A stretch of 64,000 nucleotides of DNA, taken from Cellvibrionaceae bacterium (GTDB lineage: Bacteria > Pseudomonadota > Gammaproteobacteria > Pseudomonadales > Cellvibrionaceae). The notes below the pieces were generated by a model that searched no databases, was not told the origin of the DNA, and saw only the letters and a list, made by a program, of their open reading frames with translations. The stretch is from contig JANPZW010000015.1 of assembly GCA_024707385.1 (NCBI GenBank), positions 310,001 through 374,000 on the forward strand, in the 5' to 3' direction. How positions within the stretch are numbered: the first letter of the stretch is position 1; each line of letters begins with the position of its first letter. Of this stretch, positions 38,039-47,068 are shown in pieces. The position numbers were made by a program, and so were the translations under genes.

Positions 38039-39448
38039 ATGAAAAAAACACTCATTTCTGTCCTGGTGGTTTTACTGATAGCTGTTGCCGTGCTGCCTTA
38101 TGTCGGCGCCTATAAAACCGAAGAGGTGTTTAACAATTGGATTACCCAGGTCAATCAGACCGGCGCATATGATCTGGCATGGGAAAGTTATGACAAGGGC
38201 TGGCTGCAGACACACGCCGTGCTCAAAGTCGGGTTCAAACCGGGTGTTGTATTTGCTGCGTCTGATACAGACGAAACCGACTGGTATTTGCCGCTGCATC
38301 TCACGCTAAATCACGGCCCGGTTCTCTGGCTCGATGGCGTGGGGCTTGGGTGGTTTTCGGGTGAGTTTTTTTTCGATGAAAAACACCAGATGTGGCTGGA
38401 GCACAATTTGGAAAAACAGGGTGAGGGCCGATTTTTTGTTTCCAAGATTCATATGAATCTTATGGCCGAAACCACGCTGAAAGACCGCAGTCTGCCGTTC
38501 AGTCTTACCACCTCCTCTGGCGAGACCGTTCAAGTGAGCGCCTATACAGGGGAAGGCACGATCAGTCGTTCGGGCAAGTTGGAATACAGCGGCAAACTTC
38601 CTTCCTTCACCGCCGCCGGTGGAGATTTTGCTGAGGTTTCCGCCGCTGATGTTTTATTCCGTCTGCAATCGGATTTTGGGGCTCGGGTTGGCCAATATGT
38701 CACGCCCGGATACGGCGAATTCTCGGTCAAAAAAATTCTTATAAAAGGGCAGGAAGAGTGGACATTTGATGCAGCGGATTTATCGCTGGTCAGTGATATG
38801 CAGATCAACAGCGAGAAAACCCTGGCCGACGTCAAAATCAAAATGGCTTTTGCCGATCTCAATATAATGGGCGAAAACATTTCCAACGCGCGCCTGGATC
38901 TGGGTTTTAGCAATATCAGCGTTGTGTTTCTCGATCAATATTTGGCGATGATCCAGGAAACTTACGAAGGCAATAGCGAAGCCAATTCGATGCTGGCTAT
39001 GCAGACCATGAATATGGCCGCAGAGCATTTGCTTCCTGGTGGGCCGAAAATTGATGTGAGTTCGCTCGCTTTCACCACTCGTGAAGGCAGCCTTGAATTT
39101 AACGGACATTTGGCGGTGGCTCCGGAAGCGGCGCAACACGCAAATAATCCATTTGCGCTCATTCCTCATGTCTCGGTCGACGCGTCGCTGCTGGTTGATA
39201 AACCACTTGCGTTCCGACTGGTCCGACGCTCCACCATGAACGAACTCGATGCCGCGCAATTTGAAGGCGGTGGCCAGATGACCGATGCGGAAAAAGAGGC
39301 GTTGGCGGATAACCAGACCCATATGAAGCTGGATATGCTGACTCTGCAAGGCATGCTGGTCGACAAAGGAGAGCGATACTCCAGCGAATTCCACTTCAAG
39401 AACGGCCAGGCTGAATTGAACGGTCAGCCCGTGCCTTTGCCATTCTGA
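38039..39448 (+). CDS. DUF945 (YdgA-like) protein
   Basis: Protein of 469 residues with an N-terminal signal or anchor segment (MKKTLISVLVVLLIAVAVLPYVGAY) and a long beta-rich exported region. The start and AYDLAWESYDKGWLQTHAVLKV are characteristic of DUF945/YdgA proteins of gammaproteobacteria, which are inner-membrane or periplasmic and of unclear function. ATG 38039 is preceded by GTAAGGAACC. The next gene begins 11 bases after the stop, suggesting one transcript. Confidence 0.8.
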   Translation: MKKTLISVLVVLLIAVAVLPYVGAYKTEEVFNNWITQVNQTGAYDLAWESYDKGWLQTHAVLKVGFKPGVVFAASDTDETDWYLPLHLTLNHGPVLWLDGVGLGWFSGEFFFDEKHQMWLEHNLEKQGEGRFFVSKIHMNLMAETTLKDRSLPFSLTTSSGETVQVSAYTGEGTISRSGKLEYSGKLPSFTAAGGDFAEVSAADVLFRLQSDFGARVGQYVTPGYGEFSVKKILIKGQEEWTFDAADLSLVSDMQINSEKTLADVKIKMAFADLNIMGENISNARLDLGFSNISVVFLDQYLAMIQETYEGNSEANSMLAMQTMNMAAEHLLPGGPKIDVSSLAFTTREGSLEFNGHLAVAPEAAQHANNPFALIPHVSVDASLLVDKPLAFRLVRRSTMNELDAAQFEGGGQMTDAEKEALADNQTHMKLDMLTLQGMLVDKGERYSSEFHFKNGQAELNGQPVPLPF

Positions 39449-39459
39449 GCGAAAATCGG

Positions 39460-40071
39460 ATGAATATTCCGCTGCGCATAAATGTGCCTTTGCTGGTGTT
39501 GGCAGCGGTGGTGCTAGTGAGTTTTTTTCTGATCGAATGGGTTGGTGATCGGGTGGTTGCCGCTCTGGAATTTCGTCACCAAGCCATAGCCAGCGGAGAA
39601 GTCTGGCGGTTGTTTACCGGCAATTTCACCCATTTCGGCGAATACCACACCTGGATGAATGCCGCCGGTCTGGCGGCGCTGGTGGTGATTTTATTTGTGT
39701 ATCTGCCTGTGCAGTGGTTGGCTGCGGGTGTGCTGCTTGTACCAATGGCTGTGGGCGTGGGGCTATACCTGTTTGCAGCGGACTTGGAGGTGTATCGAGG
39801 ATTTTCCGGCGCGAATTACGGCCTGCTGGCGATGGGATTATTACTGGCTTTGCCGCAGCAGCAAAAATTGTATGCGCTGGCGTACTGTGTATTGCTCGGG
39901 AAAATTATTTATGAGCAGTTGCCGGGCTACAACGTTGATTATCTGCAGGATGAGATGGGCGTTCCGGTTGCAATAGAAGCGCATCTTGCGGGATTTTGCG
40001 GTGGCACTTTACTAGGTTGTTTGGGATTGCTGAGGCACTTCCAGAAACGGCGTGCCTCAGATGTTTCCTGA
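39460..40071 (+). CDS. rrtA: Rhombosortase (GlyGly-CTERM sorting protease)
   Basis: Rhomboid-type intramembrane serine protease of 203 residues. The family pattern is visible: GEVWRLFTGNFTHFGEYH with WMNAAGL, the nucleophile in GFSGANYGLL (Ser near 120), and histidine in IEAHLAGFCGG. Rhombosortases process and attach proteins bearing C-terminal GlyGly-CTERM tails, usually type II secretion substrates. I see no such tail in proteins of this window, so its clients must be elsewhere in the genome. Confidence 0.8.
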   Translation: MNIPLRINVPLLVLAAVVLVSFFLIEWVGDRVVAALEFRHQAIASGEVWRLFTGNFTHFGEYHTWMNAAGLAALVVILFVYLPVQWLAAGVLLVPMAVGVGLYLFAADLEVYRGFSGANYGLLAMGLLLALPQQQKLYALAYCVLLGKIIYEQLPGYNVDYLQDEMGVPVAIEAHLAGFCGGTLLGCLGLLRHFQKRRASDVS

Positions 40072-40075
40072 AAAA

Positions 40076-40360
40076 TTACTTCCAGAATTTGCAGAGGTAG
40101 GCAGTATCCCGCACAGCCTTTACTTTAAAGGAGGAATTTCCTTCCACTTCAAAAGCCTGTCCGTCTACGTAGGATTGCCAGTCGCTTTTGCCGGGAAATT
40201 GTATGGCCAGTTCGCCGCTGATGACGACCATGGTTTCCTTGGCGCCAGTGGAAAATTCATATTCGCCTTGCTCCATCACACCGACGGTGGCAGGTTGAGT
40301 GGCGGTTTCGAAACTGATGGATTTTACGCTGCCGGAGAAGTATTCGTTGACTTTCAGCAT
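40076..40360 (-). CDS. ppnP: Pyrimidine/purine nucleoside phosphorylase PpnP
   Basis: Small cupin enzyme (DUF1255) of 94 residues that phosphorolyses several nucleosides to base and ribose-1-phosphate. Family features are MLKVNEYFSGSVKSISF, TVGVMEQGEYEF, KETMVVISGEL and FKVKAVRDTAYLCKF at the end. It is divergent from cmoM and convergent with the rhombosortase gene, with a TATAAT followed by GCGCGCCC at 40393-40398 on the minus strand as likely promoter. Confidence 0.93.
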   Translation of the reverse strand: MLKVNEYFSGSVKSISFETATQPATVGVMEQGEYEFSTGAKETMVVISGELAIQFPGKSDWQSYVDGQAFEVEGNSSFKVKAVRDTAYLCKFWK

Positions 40361-40392
40361 GGTGAAGCCTCTGAGATATGGTAAGGGCGCGC

Positions 40393-40398
40393 ATTATA
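40393..40398 (-). promoter_or_regulatory. Probable -10 of ppnP
   Basis: Minus-strand TATAAT with GC-rich discriminator GCGCGCCC, 33 bases before the ppnP start. Confidence 0.5.
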
Positions 40399-40462
40399 GC
40401 GGCTATCTGCCGAAGGCCATAGACCGCCCGCAAGGGCAACCAGCACTTGCTACGGAACACTT

Positions 40463-41254
40463 ATGAGTCCAAAACATCCGTCGGAAGATCGCAATTTTGA
40501 CGATCTGGCGACGCGCTTTCAGAACAAAATTTACGACTCCATGAAAGGGCGCCTGCGGCTCGCCGTTTTGCGGCGGGATTTCACCGAGCATGTTGCGCTT
40601 GCAGGCATGCGAACCTTGGACCTCGGTGCCGGGCAGGGCCAGTGGGCGATGGAGATGCTGCAACGCGATGCTTCGGTTCATCTCACGGATGTCTCGGCGG
40701 AGATGCTGGCCCAGGCCCAGATCAATCTGGCGCAGGGGAATCTGACCAATGAACAGCGCGACCGGGCGAGTTTTCAGCAGATATCACTGCAGGATTTCGC
40801 CGCGCAGAAGCTGCCGCCTTATGACCTGATCACCTGCCATGCGGTGCTCGAATGGCTGGATCAGCCGGAGATTTTTTTTGCAGCGGTCGATCCTCTATTG
40901 CAGTCGCGCGGTTGGTGTTCGTTGATTTTCTACAACGTCAACGGATTGATCTTCAAAAATTTGCTGCGAACCAATTACAAAAAAGTGATCGCGGGAGATT
41001 TTCGCGGCTCGCGCGGCGGTCTCACGCCGCTGAATCCATTGCAACCAGAGCAGGTTCGCTCCTGGGCGGAGAAGTGGAATTACGAAGTGATATGTCAGAG
41101 CGGCATTCGGGTTTTTCACGATTATGTGCTGGACAAAAAACACTACGAAAAAGATCCGGACGCGGTAGAAAATCTGGAACTGCAGTATTCGCGACAATCA
41201 CCCTATCACGATCTTGGGCGCTACATTCATTTGCTGTTGCGCAAGAGAAATTAA
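40463..41254 (+). CDS. cmoM: tRNA cmo5U methyltransferase CmoM (SmtA-like)
   Basis: SAM-dependent methyltransferase, 263 residues. It starts with DRNFDDLATRFQNKIYDSMKG and has the SAM site LDLGAGQGQWAMEM, acidic LTDVSAEML, CHAVLEWLDQP, and the distinctive RGGLTPLNPLQPEQV of CmoM. It methylates 5-carboxymethoxyuridine at the wobble position of certain tRNAs. ATG 40463. It converges on the DnaJ-type gene with only 4 bases between. Confidence 0.88.
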   Translation: MSPKHPSEDRNFDDLATRFQNKIYDSMKGRLRLAVLRRDFTEHVALAGMRTLDLGAGQGQWAMEMLQRDASVHLTDVSAEMLAQAQINLAQGNLTNEQRDRASFQQISLQDFAAQKLPPYDLITCHAVLEWLDQPEIFFAAVDPLLQSRGWCSLIFYNVNGLIFKNLLRTNYKKVIAGDFRGSRGGLTPLNPLQPEQVRSWAEKWNYEVICQSGIRVFHDYVLDKKHYEKDPDAVENLELQYSRQSPYHDLGRYIHLLLRKRN

Positions 41255-41258
41255 CGCT

Positions 41259-41944
41259 TTATTCCTTCAATAAAATGTCGCGCGCCTGATTAACCCGCGC
41301 CGCGGAAAATCGCTACCGCCGCGATCGGGATGCAGTTTATTGATCAGGCGGCGGTGCGCGGCAATGACTTCGTCCCGCGATGGATTGCCGGAAAGTCCCA
41401 GAATCTGCAGCGCCTCTTCACGGCCGGGGTTGGCGAAGGAGGGCGGTTGCTGTTGTTGTTGACTGCCGCCGAAAGTCTGGCCTTTGCGCGCAAAACGAAT
41501 GAGGTAATAGGACCTGCTATCGCGATCGCGGTAATAATTTTCCAGCTCTCGCAGATCGTCCTCTGTCAGCTCCGCTATTGTCTTGCCAGCGCATGGGCCT
41601 TTAATTACGGTGCCGCTGAGCTGGCCGCTGCGCACGGCAATGGTCACGTCGAGATGTTCTGTTTTAAAGGAAGCTACGCCGCCCGTGCTGTTCAGCCACA
41701 GTGGGAGCACTCGCATCAGTGTATTCAGTCCGATTTTCAGTATCGGTAGAAGCGCCGCAATGATGGCGCCAAACCAATGCATTCGTCCGGTAAACACGCC
41801 CAGCAACAAAATTCCCGCGAGCCCGAAGATTGCCATTTTTATAAGAAACGCCCGTTGCCGCGCAGGTGGCAATTTCCTGTACTTGTGAAGACCGCCAAAG
41901 GCGAGGACGAGGACGGCGAGAATAAGTAGGAGTTTTATAATCAT
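41259..41944 (-). CDS. Membrane protein with C-terminal DnaJ domain (one frameshift)
   Basis: About 228 residues. Two N-terminal membrane segments (about 3-17 and 37-72) precede a Gln-rich linker (SQQQQQPP) and a short J domain carrying HPD (INKLHPDRGGSDF). A missing base near 41302 throws the last 15 residues out of frame; repaired, it ends AARVNQARDILLKE at 41259. The form resembles DjlA-like or TIM14-like proteins, which recruit Hsp70 to the membrane. The Hsp70 partner is unknown. Confidence 0.82.
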
Positions 41945-41959
41945 AGAGCTGCGAAGGCG

Positions 41960-43441
41960 TCACACTTCCAAAATTTTCAGGTCGATGGCAGCGCATTGGA
42001 AATTCACCACTTCCTTTTCCAGCCCCGCCATGGTCAGCGGGTTTTCCTCAAGCCAGCCTTTGGAAAATAGCAGGGAATAGGTGTTGCCGTTTTGGCTGAG
42101 ATTCGGCAGGACCGGCAGGTCCTCTCTGCTGCGATGTAGAACTACCGCCATGCGCAGGCAGACCAGCATAGGTAAAAGGGCGAGACGCACCTTTTTTTCC
42201 ATGCCGTCAAAACGGTCATCGTGAATTTTTTTGCGGTGAGCGCGCACCAGACAGGCGAGCAAATGCTGCTCATAGCGGCCGAAACCGGCGAGATCGCTGT
42301 GGCGCAAAATGTAATAGCCATGATTGTGATAACCGGAGTGGGAAATGCCGAGCCCCACTTCGTGAAGTTGCGCAGCCCAAGTAAGAATTTTGGTGCGCGA
42401 CACACCCGGCAGGTCCGGGGCGTTGATCTGGCGCCAGAAGGTAATGGCGGTTCTCGCCACCCGTTCGGCCTGGGTCTGATCTATGTTGTATTGCCCCTGC
42501 AGCTTTGCCACGGCGGCGTAACGGGCATCCACATTATGGAAGCGCCCGATGGTGTCGTAGATCAATCCCTCTTTCAGTGAGGCATCTGCGACGTGGATTT
42601 TGTCGAGCTTTAACTGATCGAAGATGGCGCGGAGCACGGCGATACCAGCGGGCAGTACGTCCTTGCGTAATTTCGGCATGGACTGCAGCGTTTTCTCGCT
42701 GTTTTCGATCATCTCCGCACTCAGGTCCCGCAGAGATGCGGCGCGGATGATGGCACCGCCGTCGGCATGGGCCACCAGATCGGCGATGGCGCGCATGGTG
42801 CCCGACGTGCCGTAGACCATGTCCCAGCCTTTTCTCTGGTAGGCGGGGCGAATCGCTTCAAGATCGGCGCAAGCGGCGAGATAGGCGGCGCGCATATTGC
42901 GGGCATTGACATGATTTTTCAGGTCGTGTTTTTCGGCGAACACCACACAGCCGAAATTGAGGCTCTCCAGCAGCTCCGGTTCCGCATCGCGGCCGATGAT
43001 GAATTCAGTGCTGGCACCGCCGATATCGATAACCAGGCGGCGATTATTATCATTGGCGACACAGTGGGCTAGGCCCTTATACACCAGTCGCGCTTCCTCG
43101 AAGCCCGAAATGATCGCAATGGGATGGCCGAGTGCCTGTTCGGCTTCACGAAGAAAATTGTCCGCGTTTTTCGCGGAGCGCAGACTTTTGGTGCCGACCG
43201 CGCGGATCTGGGAGGCGGGGATGCCGCGCAGCCGTTCGGCGAAACGCTTGAGGCATTGCACAGCGCGATCCTGGGCGTCCGCCGCGATGGTGCCGGATTG
43301 CATCCCGCTGGCGATCTGCACCATGTCCTTCACCCGGTCGACGGTTTCCACCGTATCCTGGTTGACCCGGCAGATGATCATATGGAAGCTGTTGGACCCC
43401 AGGTCGACCGCGGCGAAATACGGGGATTCGAAACTCTGCAT
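41960..43441 (-). CDS. ppx: Exopolyphosphatase/GppA family phosphatase
   Basis: 493-residue member of the Ppx/GppA family, which degrades polyphosphate or pppGpp. N-terminal ASKHA motifs are AAVDLGSNSFHMIICR, GTKSLRSAKN, and VIDIGGASTEFIIG; the C-terminal HD-like region has LHEVGLGISHSGYHNHG. I start at ATG 43441 (MQSFESPYFAAVDLGSN); the frame is open upstream to 43765, but those residues are not conserved in character. It is divergent from msrA. Ppx and GppA cannot be separated by eye. Confidence 0.9.
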   Translation of the reverse strand: MQSFESPYFAAVDLGSNSFHMIICRVNQDTVETVDRVKDMVQIASGMQSGTIAADAQDRAVQCLKRFAERLRGIPASQIRAVGTKSLRSAKNADNFLREAEQALGHPIAIISGFEEARLVYKGLAHCVANDNNRRLVIDIGGASTEFIIGRDAEPELLESLNFGCVVFAEKHDLKNHVNARNMRAAYLAACADLEAIRPAYQRKGWDMVYGTSGTMRAIADLVAHADGGAIIRAASLRDLSAEMIENSEKTLQSMPKLRKDVLPAGIAVLRAIFDQLKLDKIHVADASLKEGLIYDTIGRFHNVDARYAAVAKLQGQYNIDQTQAERVARTAITFWRQINAPDLPGVSRTKILTWAAQLHEVGLGISHSGYHNHGYYILRHSDLAGFGRYEQHLLACLVRAHRKKIHDDRFDGMEKKVRLALLPMLVCLRMAVVLHRSREDLPVLPNLSQNGNTYSLLFSKGWLEENPLTMAGLEKEVVNFQCAAIDLKILEV

Positions 43442-43553
43442 GTAAGCTGGTCGCTGCTGAAACGGGCCTAGAGAATAACAACAATTCGCTGTGGTCGTAA
43501 CCGCGAGTGCGGTAAAAAGTCCAATCCCGAAATCTGTCCTTAGAGGAGGTTGT

Positions 43554-44204
43554 ATGTGGGGTTTTGATACCAGAAAGATGGTAATGCCCAGGCCGGAGGA
43601 TGCACTGGCGGGGCGCGCGCAGGCCGTTGCTGTGCCGGACCGGCACTTTGTGTTGGGAACGTCCCTCGACCGATACCCGGAGGGAACAGCCAAAGCCCTG
43701 TTTGGTATGGGATGTTTTTGGGGGTGCGAGCGGCTCTTCTGGCAAACCGAAGGTGTGTTCACCACAGCGGTTGGATACAGCGCGGGCTTTACACCTAACC
43801 CGACCTACGAGGAAGTCTGCTCCGGTCTGACCGGCCACAATGAAGTGGTGCTGGTGGTGTTCTCGCCGGAAAAAATCCGCTATCGCGATCTGCTCAAACT
43901 GTTTTGGGAGAACCACAACCCGACCCAGGGAATGCGCCAGGCCAACGACCGGGGCACCCAATACAGGTCCGGCATTTATTATTTCGACGAGGAGCAGAAG
44001 CTGGCTGCGGGAGCGTCCCGCGACCAGTATCAACAGCAGTTGCAGGAGCTGAGCGCTGGAACGGTGACCACGGAGATTCTGCCCGCCAAGACTTTCTATT
44101 TCGCCGAGTCCTATCACCAGCAGTATCTGGCGAAAAATCCCAACGGTTACTGCAATCTGCAGACGCTGGCCAAAACAGGCCTGCCTAAGATAGAGACTGC
44201 GTAA
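43554..44204 (+). CDS. msrA: Peptide methionine-S-sulfoxide reductase A
   Basis: Repairs oxidised methionine residues. 216 residues with the nucleophile Cys54 in GMGCFWGCER, then VGYSAGFTPNPTYEEVCSGLTGHNEVV, FWENHNPTQGMRQANDRGTQYRSGIYY and the C-terminal YHQQYLAKNPNGYC with a resolving cysteine. AGAGGAGG at 43542-43549 fixes ATG 43554 as the start. Thioredoxin is the usual reductant. Confidence 0.95.
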   Translation: MWGFDTRKMVMPRPEDALAGRAQAVAVPDRHFVLGTSLDRYPEGTAKALFGMGCFWGCERLFWQTEGVFTTAVGYSAGFTPNPTYEEVCSGLTGHNEVVLVVFSPEKIRYRDLLKLFWENHNPTQGMRQANDRGTQYRSGIYYFDEEQKLAAGASRDQYQQQLQELSAGTVTTEILPAKTFYFAESYHQQYLAKNPNGYCNLQTLAKTGLPKIETA

Positions 44205-44207
44205 GAC

Positions 44208-44532
44208 CTATAGGCGTGGTGTCGGCAGCGGGCCTGCAGGGCCCGGTTGTGTCGTTTGCGGGTCTCTCAGGCGATAAGCGAAGGCGATGATGTGCGCCAC
44301 CGTGATGTAGAGGGCCTCCGGGATCTGTTCGCCGATCTCGATCTGCGCTAGCAGCTCCACTAATGCCGGGTTGTCGCACAGGGGTACACCGTGTTCCTGT
44401 GCCAGGGCCATGATGGCTTCCGCTTCGGCGCCTGTGCCCTTGGCGGTTACCTGTGGGGCGCCAGAGCCGTCATAGAAAAGAGCGACAGCCTTTTGCAGCT
44501 CGGGGCGTAGGGGGAGGAGGGGCGGTGTTCAT
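44208..44532 (-). CDS. FlhB C-terminal-domain homologue, FhlB-like (one frameshift)
   Basis: Short protein of about 107 residues equivalent to the cytoplasmic C-terminal domain of FlhB/YscU, lacking the membrane part. Recognisable are AVALFYDG, APQVTAKGTGAEAEAIM, GVPLCDNPALVELLAQIEIGEQIPE and YITVAHIIAFAYRL. One extra base in the G run 44510-44514 separates MNTAPPP from LRPELQKAVALF. ATG 44532 overlaps the fliK stop as ATGA. Such solo domains can partly replace the FlhB substrate-specificity domain. Confidence 0.82.
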
Positions 44533-46082
44533 GTCTTCACATCTATAAGGGCATAATCCAGGCGAATTTTCTGATCCGGCGGCGGGTTGCTGGAGCAGCG
44601 CAGGTCCGCCACCACCATACCCTGTTGCTCCAGATCGTTGCGCAGCTGCATCAGGTGGGCGTTGGCCCGCTCCCGCAGGCTGGTGTTATCCGTCCACAAA
44701 GTTGCTTCCACGGTTTTGTCCTGCACTGCAATCTCTGCTGCCAGAGCGCCGAGTTGATCAAGCTCCAACTCCAGAAAGACCTTCCAGCGTCCTTTGTTCT
44801 CTCTCCTTTTGGCCTTCTTGTTGCCAGGCGTTTTTTCTTCAATGGGCAGCCGTGGTTCAAACAGATGCATATAAAGATTGCCGTAGCCGTCCGGCATCTT
44901 GAGGGGGGATGTCGAGATGCCACTGCGCTGGCGCGCCCGTGTCCTGAAGTTGGCTGCTCAAGGTGCGGTACTGCTGAAGCTGAACCTGCGCCAGGGATTT
45001 CTCGGCCAGTTCCTGCACCAGCTTGACCACCTGTTTACCAGCAGTCGCATCTTTTGAGGTTTCCTGGCGGGGGCTCAGCAATCTGGTCAGGTTCATCATC
45101 AGATTTGCCAGGGTGCCGGAGGTCGCTTGCGCGCCGGGCGCGGTCGTGAGAAGGGTGGGGGGCGCCCATTGGCTCAGCTGGATCAACAGCCCTTTAAGGT
45201 CGCGCTCGGGTAGGAGTTGGGTCTGAGCCTCGCGTGTCCCGCCACGCGTCGCCTGCTCAGCCAGCAGACGGTGTTCATAAAAGAGTCCGCTGGCGTTCAT
45301 AGCCTGACGCAGGGACTCCGGCTTTACGTTGGCGGGGTCGATACTCAGGCCAGTGATTTTCGTCAGCGTGTCGGCGAGCTTCATCAGCGGCGCCGGAATG
45401 GAACTCTGTGGCGAGACTTTGTTGAGTTCTTGTGCCGCGACATCCATAGCGCGCAGCAGAATTTTGAGCGGCTGCGCGACGGGTAGGGTCTGGGCAACTG
45501 CTGAAGCGAGCTGCGATTTCTGTACGGTGAGGTTGCTCTGCGCGGAGGGCAGCGGGCTTTTGACCGCTGGCTGGGAGATATTCAGCAACTGAGTTGGATT
45601 TGATGGCCGCATTCCCTGCGTCATCGACTCGCCAGCTGTAAATGGGCCGGTGGCGCTGACCGGTGGGCGACTGGTTGGGGAGGCGCCTGCTGGCGAGGGG
45701 GCTGCTGCCCTTGGATATCTGGAGGCAACACCAATAGTCCGCGCGGAGTTACCAGTACCTGGACTTTGGTGCCGACCGGCAGGGGAAGATTGGTAAGAGT
45801 GGGCACGCTGCGGTCTCGAATTGCCAGCTCCACCAGTCGTATATTCGGGTCCTGCAGCATGGTCAGCAGAGTTCTCTGTCCGGCTGCGGGTTGGTCCGCT
45901 GCGCGTGCAGCCAAGAGCTGTTGCGTCTCCGTCTGTGTCAGCAAGGTCACTCGCGCCACGCTCGCCTCCAGCTTCTGGCCGAGTTGGGTTTTCAACTCCA
46001 TCAGGAGCTGTTCCAGCTCCGGTGTCAGAGCGGCTCCGGCGGTGCTCTGGCCTCTGGTGATGGCGTTGATATCGATTTGCAT
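44529..46082 (-). CDS. fliK: Flagellar hook-length control protein FliK-like (two frameshifts)
   Basis: About 517 residues when repaired. The N-terminal region has MQIDINAITRGQSTAGAAL; the middle is Pro/Gln/Ser-rich and low in complexity. The C-terminal FliK domain has QWHLDIPLKMPDGYGNLYMHLFEPR followed by basic residues, then VEATLWTDNTSLRERANAHL. Frame changes occur in the C-rich stretch near 45702 and at the C run near 44907-44912. Pairing with an FhlB-like gene fits the FliK-FlhB contact that stops hook growth. It lies apart from any other flagellar gene here. Confidence 0.8.
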
Positions 46083-46108
46083 GGCAACTCGCGGTGCGGC
46101 TATCTAAC

Positions 46109-46267
46109 AAAAGGTGCGGTTAGGTCTAGTAAAAGGTGCAGTTACGTCTAGTAAAAATAGCATCTGCCGGTCTCTTTGCCGCAATCTGCGCGGCTTTCAG
46201 TTTCGCCAAGAACGGTTTTCAGTTTCGACAAGAACGGCTTTCAAATTGCGGTAGAAGTTCAAATTGC
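46109..46267. repeat. Three successive short tandem duplications
   Basis: The first pair is 46109-46130 and 46131-46152, 22 bases each, 20 identical, sharing AAAAGGTGC and GTCTAGT. The second pair is 46195-46215 and 46217-46237, 21 bases, 20 identical, sharing TTTCAGTTTCG and CAAGAACGG, period 22. The third is TTCAAATTGC at 46240-46249 and 46258-46267, period 18. The three words are unrelated to each other, so they look like separate duplication events. Confidence 0.85.
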
Positions 46268-46364
46268 AGGCTTAACCACTTGAATATATTGATGTTTGCG
46301 TGGATTATTCGGCCCTTGTCCGCGAGCGGTGGCGTTGCGTTGATGCACTACACTGACCAAGTGG

Positions 46365-46386
46365 TGGCATAATCCGCCGCCTGTCC
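46365..46386 (+). promoter_or_regulatory. Promoter-like block upstream of ccmA
   Basis: Extended -10 TGG-CATAAT continues into CCGCCGCCTGTCC. The 18 bases from 46369 match 17 of 18 bases upstream of ccmH (56102-56119). Confidence 0.55.
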
Positions 46387-46426
46387 CCAACGGACTTTCC
46401 ACTGACGTCATCGACCGGGAACCTGT

Positions 46427-47068
46427 GTGCCGAGCTTAGAATTCCGACAGTTCACCTGCCTGCGCGATGGCTACCCACTGTTTAACCCGCTGAACTTCTC
46501 GCTGCAGGGTGGCGAGGTGGTCCAGATTGCCGGCCCGAATGGCGCGGGTAAAACCACCTTCCTGCGTTCCGTCTGCGGTCTCTTTGATGAATGGACCGGA
46601 GAAATGCTGTGGCAGGGCCAGCCTTTGCGTGCACCCGATTTTTCCATGTGCAGTGAGCTTGTGTATCTGGGGCACCAACCGGGCGTGAAGAAGTCATTAA
46701 CGGCGCAGGAGAATCTGCGTTGGTTCTTCGGTGTGCAAGGGTTGCCTTTTCCCGGATCCATCACATCCGCGCTGGCCGAGGTCGGCTTGGCCGGATATGA
46801 AGACACCCCCTGTCATCAGATGTCTGCAGGCCAACTTCGCCGCGTTGCCTTGGCGCGTCTCTATATCACCAGCGCAGCAATCTGGATTCTTGACGAGCCG
46901 TTCACAGCAATTGATCGATTTGGCGTAAAGAACCTGGAAACTTTGATTCAGCGCCACGCCTCTAACGGGGGCTTGGTCATACTGACGACGCACCAGACCC
47001 TCGCGTTATCGGAGGTGCGAGTGATCGAACTTCAGGCGCATTCAGCGGAGGTGGCGGTCGATGGCTGA
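46427..47068 (+). CDS. ccmA: Haem exporter ATPase CcmA
   Basis: ABC ATPase subunit of the CcmABCD complex that releases holo-CcmE for cytochrome c maturation. 213 residues; Walker A is AGPNGAGKTTFLRS, the signature is MSAGQLRRVALARL, and Walker B is IWILDEPFTAID. GTG 46427 is the start (MPSLEFRQFTCLRDG). The stop overlaps the ccmB start by 8 bases. Confidence 0.95.
   Translation: MPSLEFRQFTCLRDGYPLFNPLNFSLQGGEVVQIAGPNGAGKTTFLRSVCGLFDEWTGEMLWQGQPLRAPDFSMCSELVYLGHQPGVKKSLTAQENLRWFFGVQGLPFPGSITSALAEVGLAGYEDTPCHQMSAGQLRRVALARLYITSAAIWILDEPFTAIDRFGVKNLETLIQRHASNGGLVILTTHQTLALSEVRVIELQAHSAEVAVDG

Larger units (their letters stand above)
46083..46426. other. Divergent fliK/ccmA intergenic region
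   Basis: There is no coding sequence. From left to right it contains the three tandem duplications listed next, and then a promoter-like block before ccmA. Confidence 0.6.

Noticed and set aside
43442..43765. N-terminal extension of the exopolyphosphatase by about 108 residues
   Set aside because: The upstream frame has no coding character and crosses the msrA start. The conserved N-terminus begins at ATG 43441.
43146..44117. Long minus-strand reading frame opposite msrA and ppx
   Set aside because: It is a frame shadow: it covers two well-supported genes, and its composition (Arg/His/Gln-rich) is that of antisense translation.
46109..46267. CRISPR array
   Set aside because: The repeats are adjacent pairs of unrelated words without unique spacers, and no cas genes are present.
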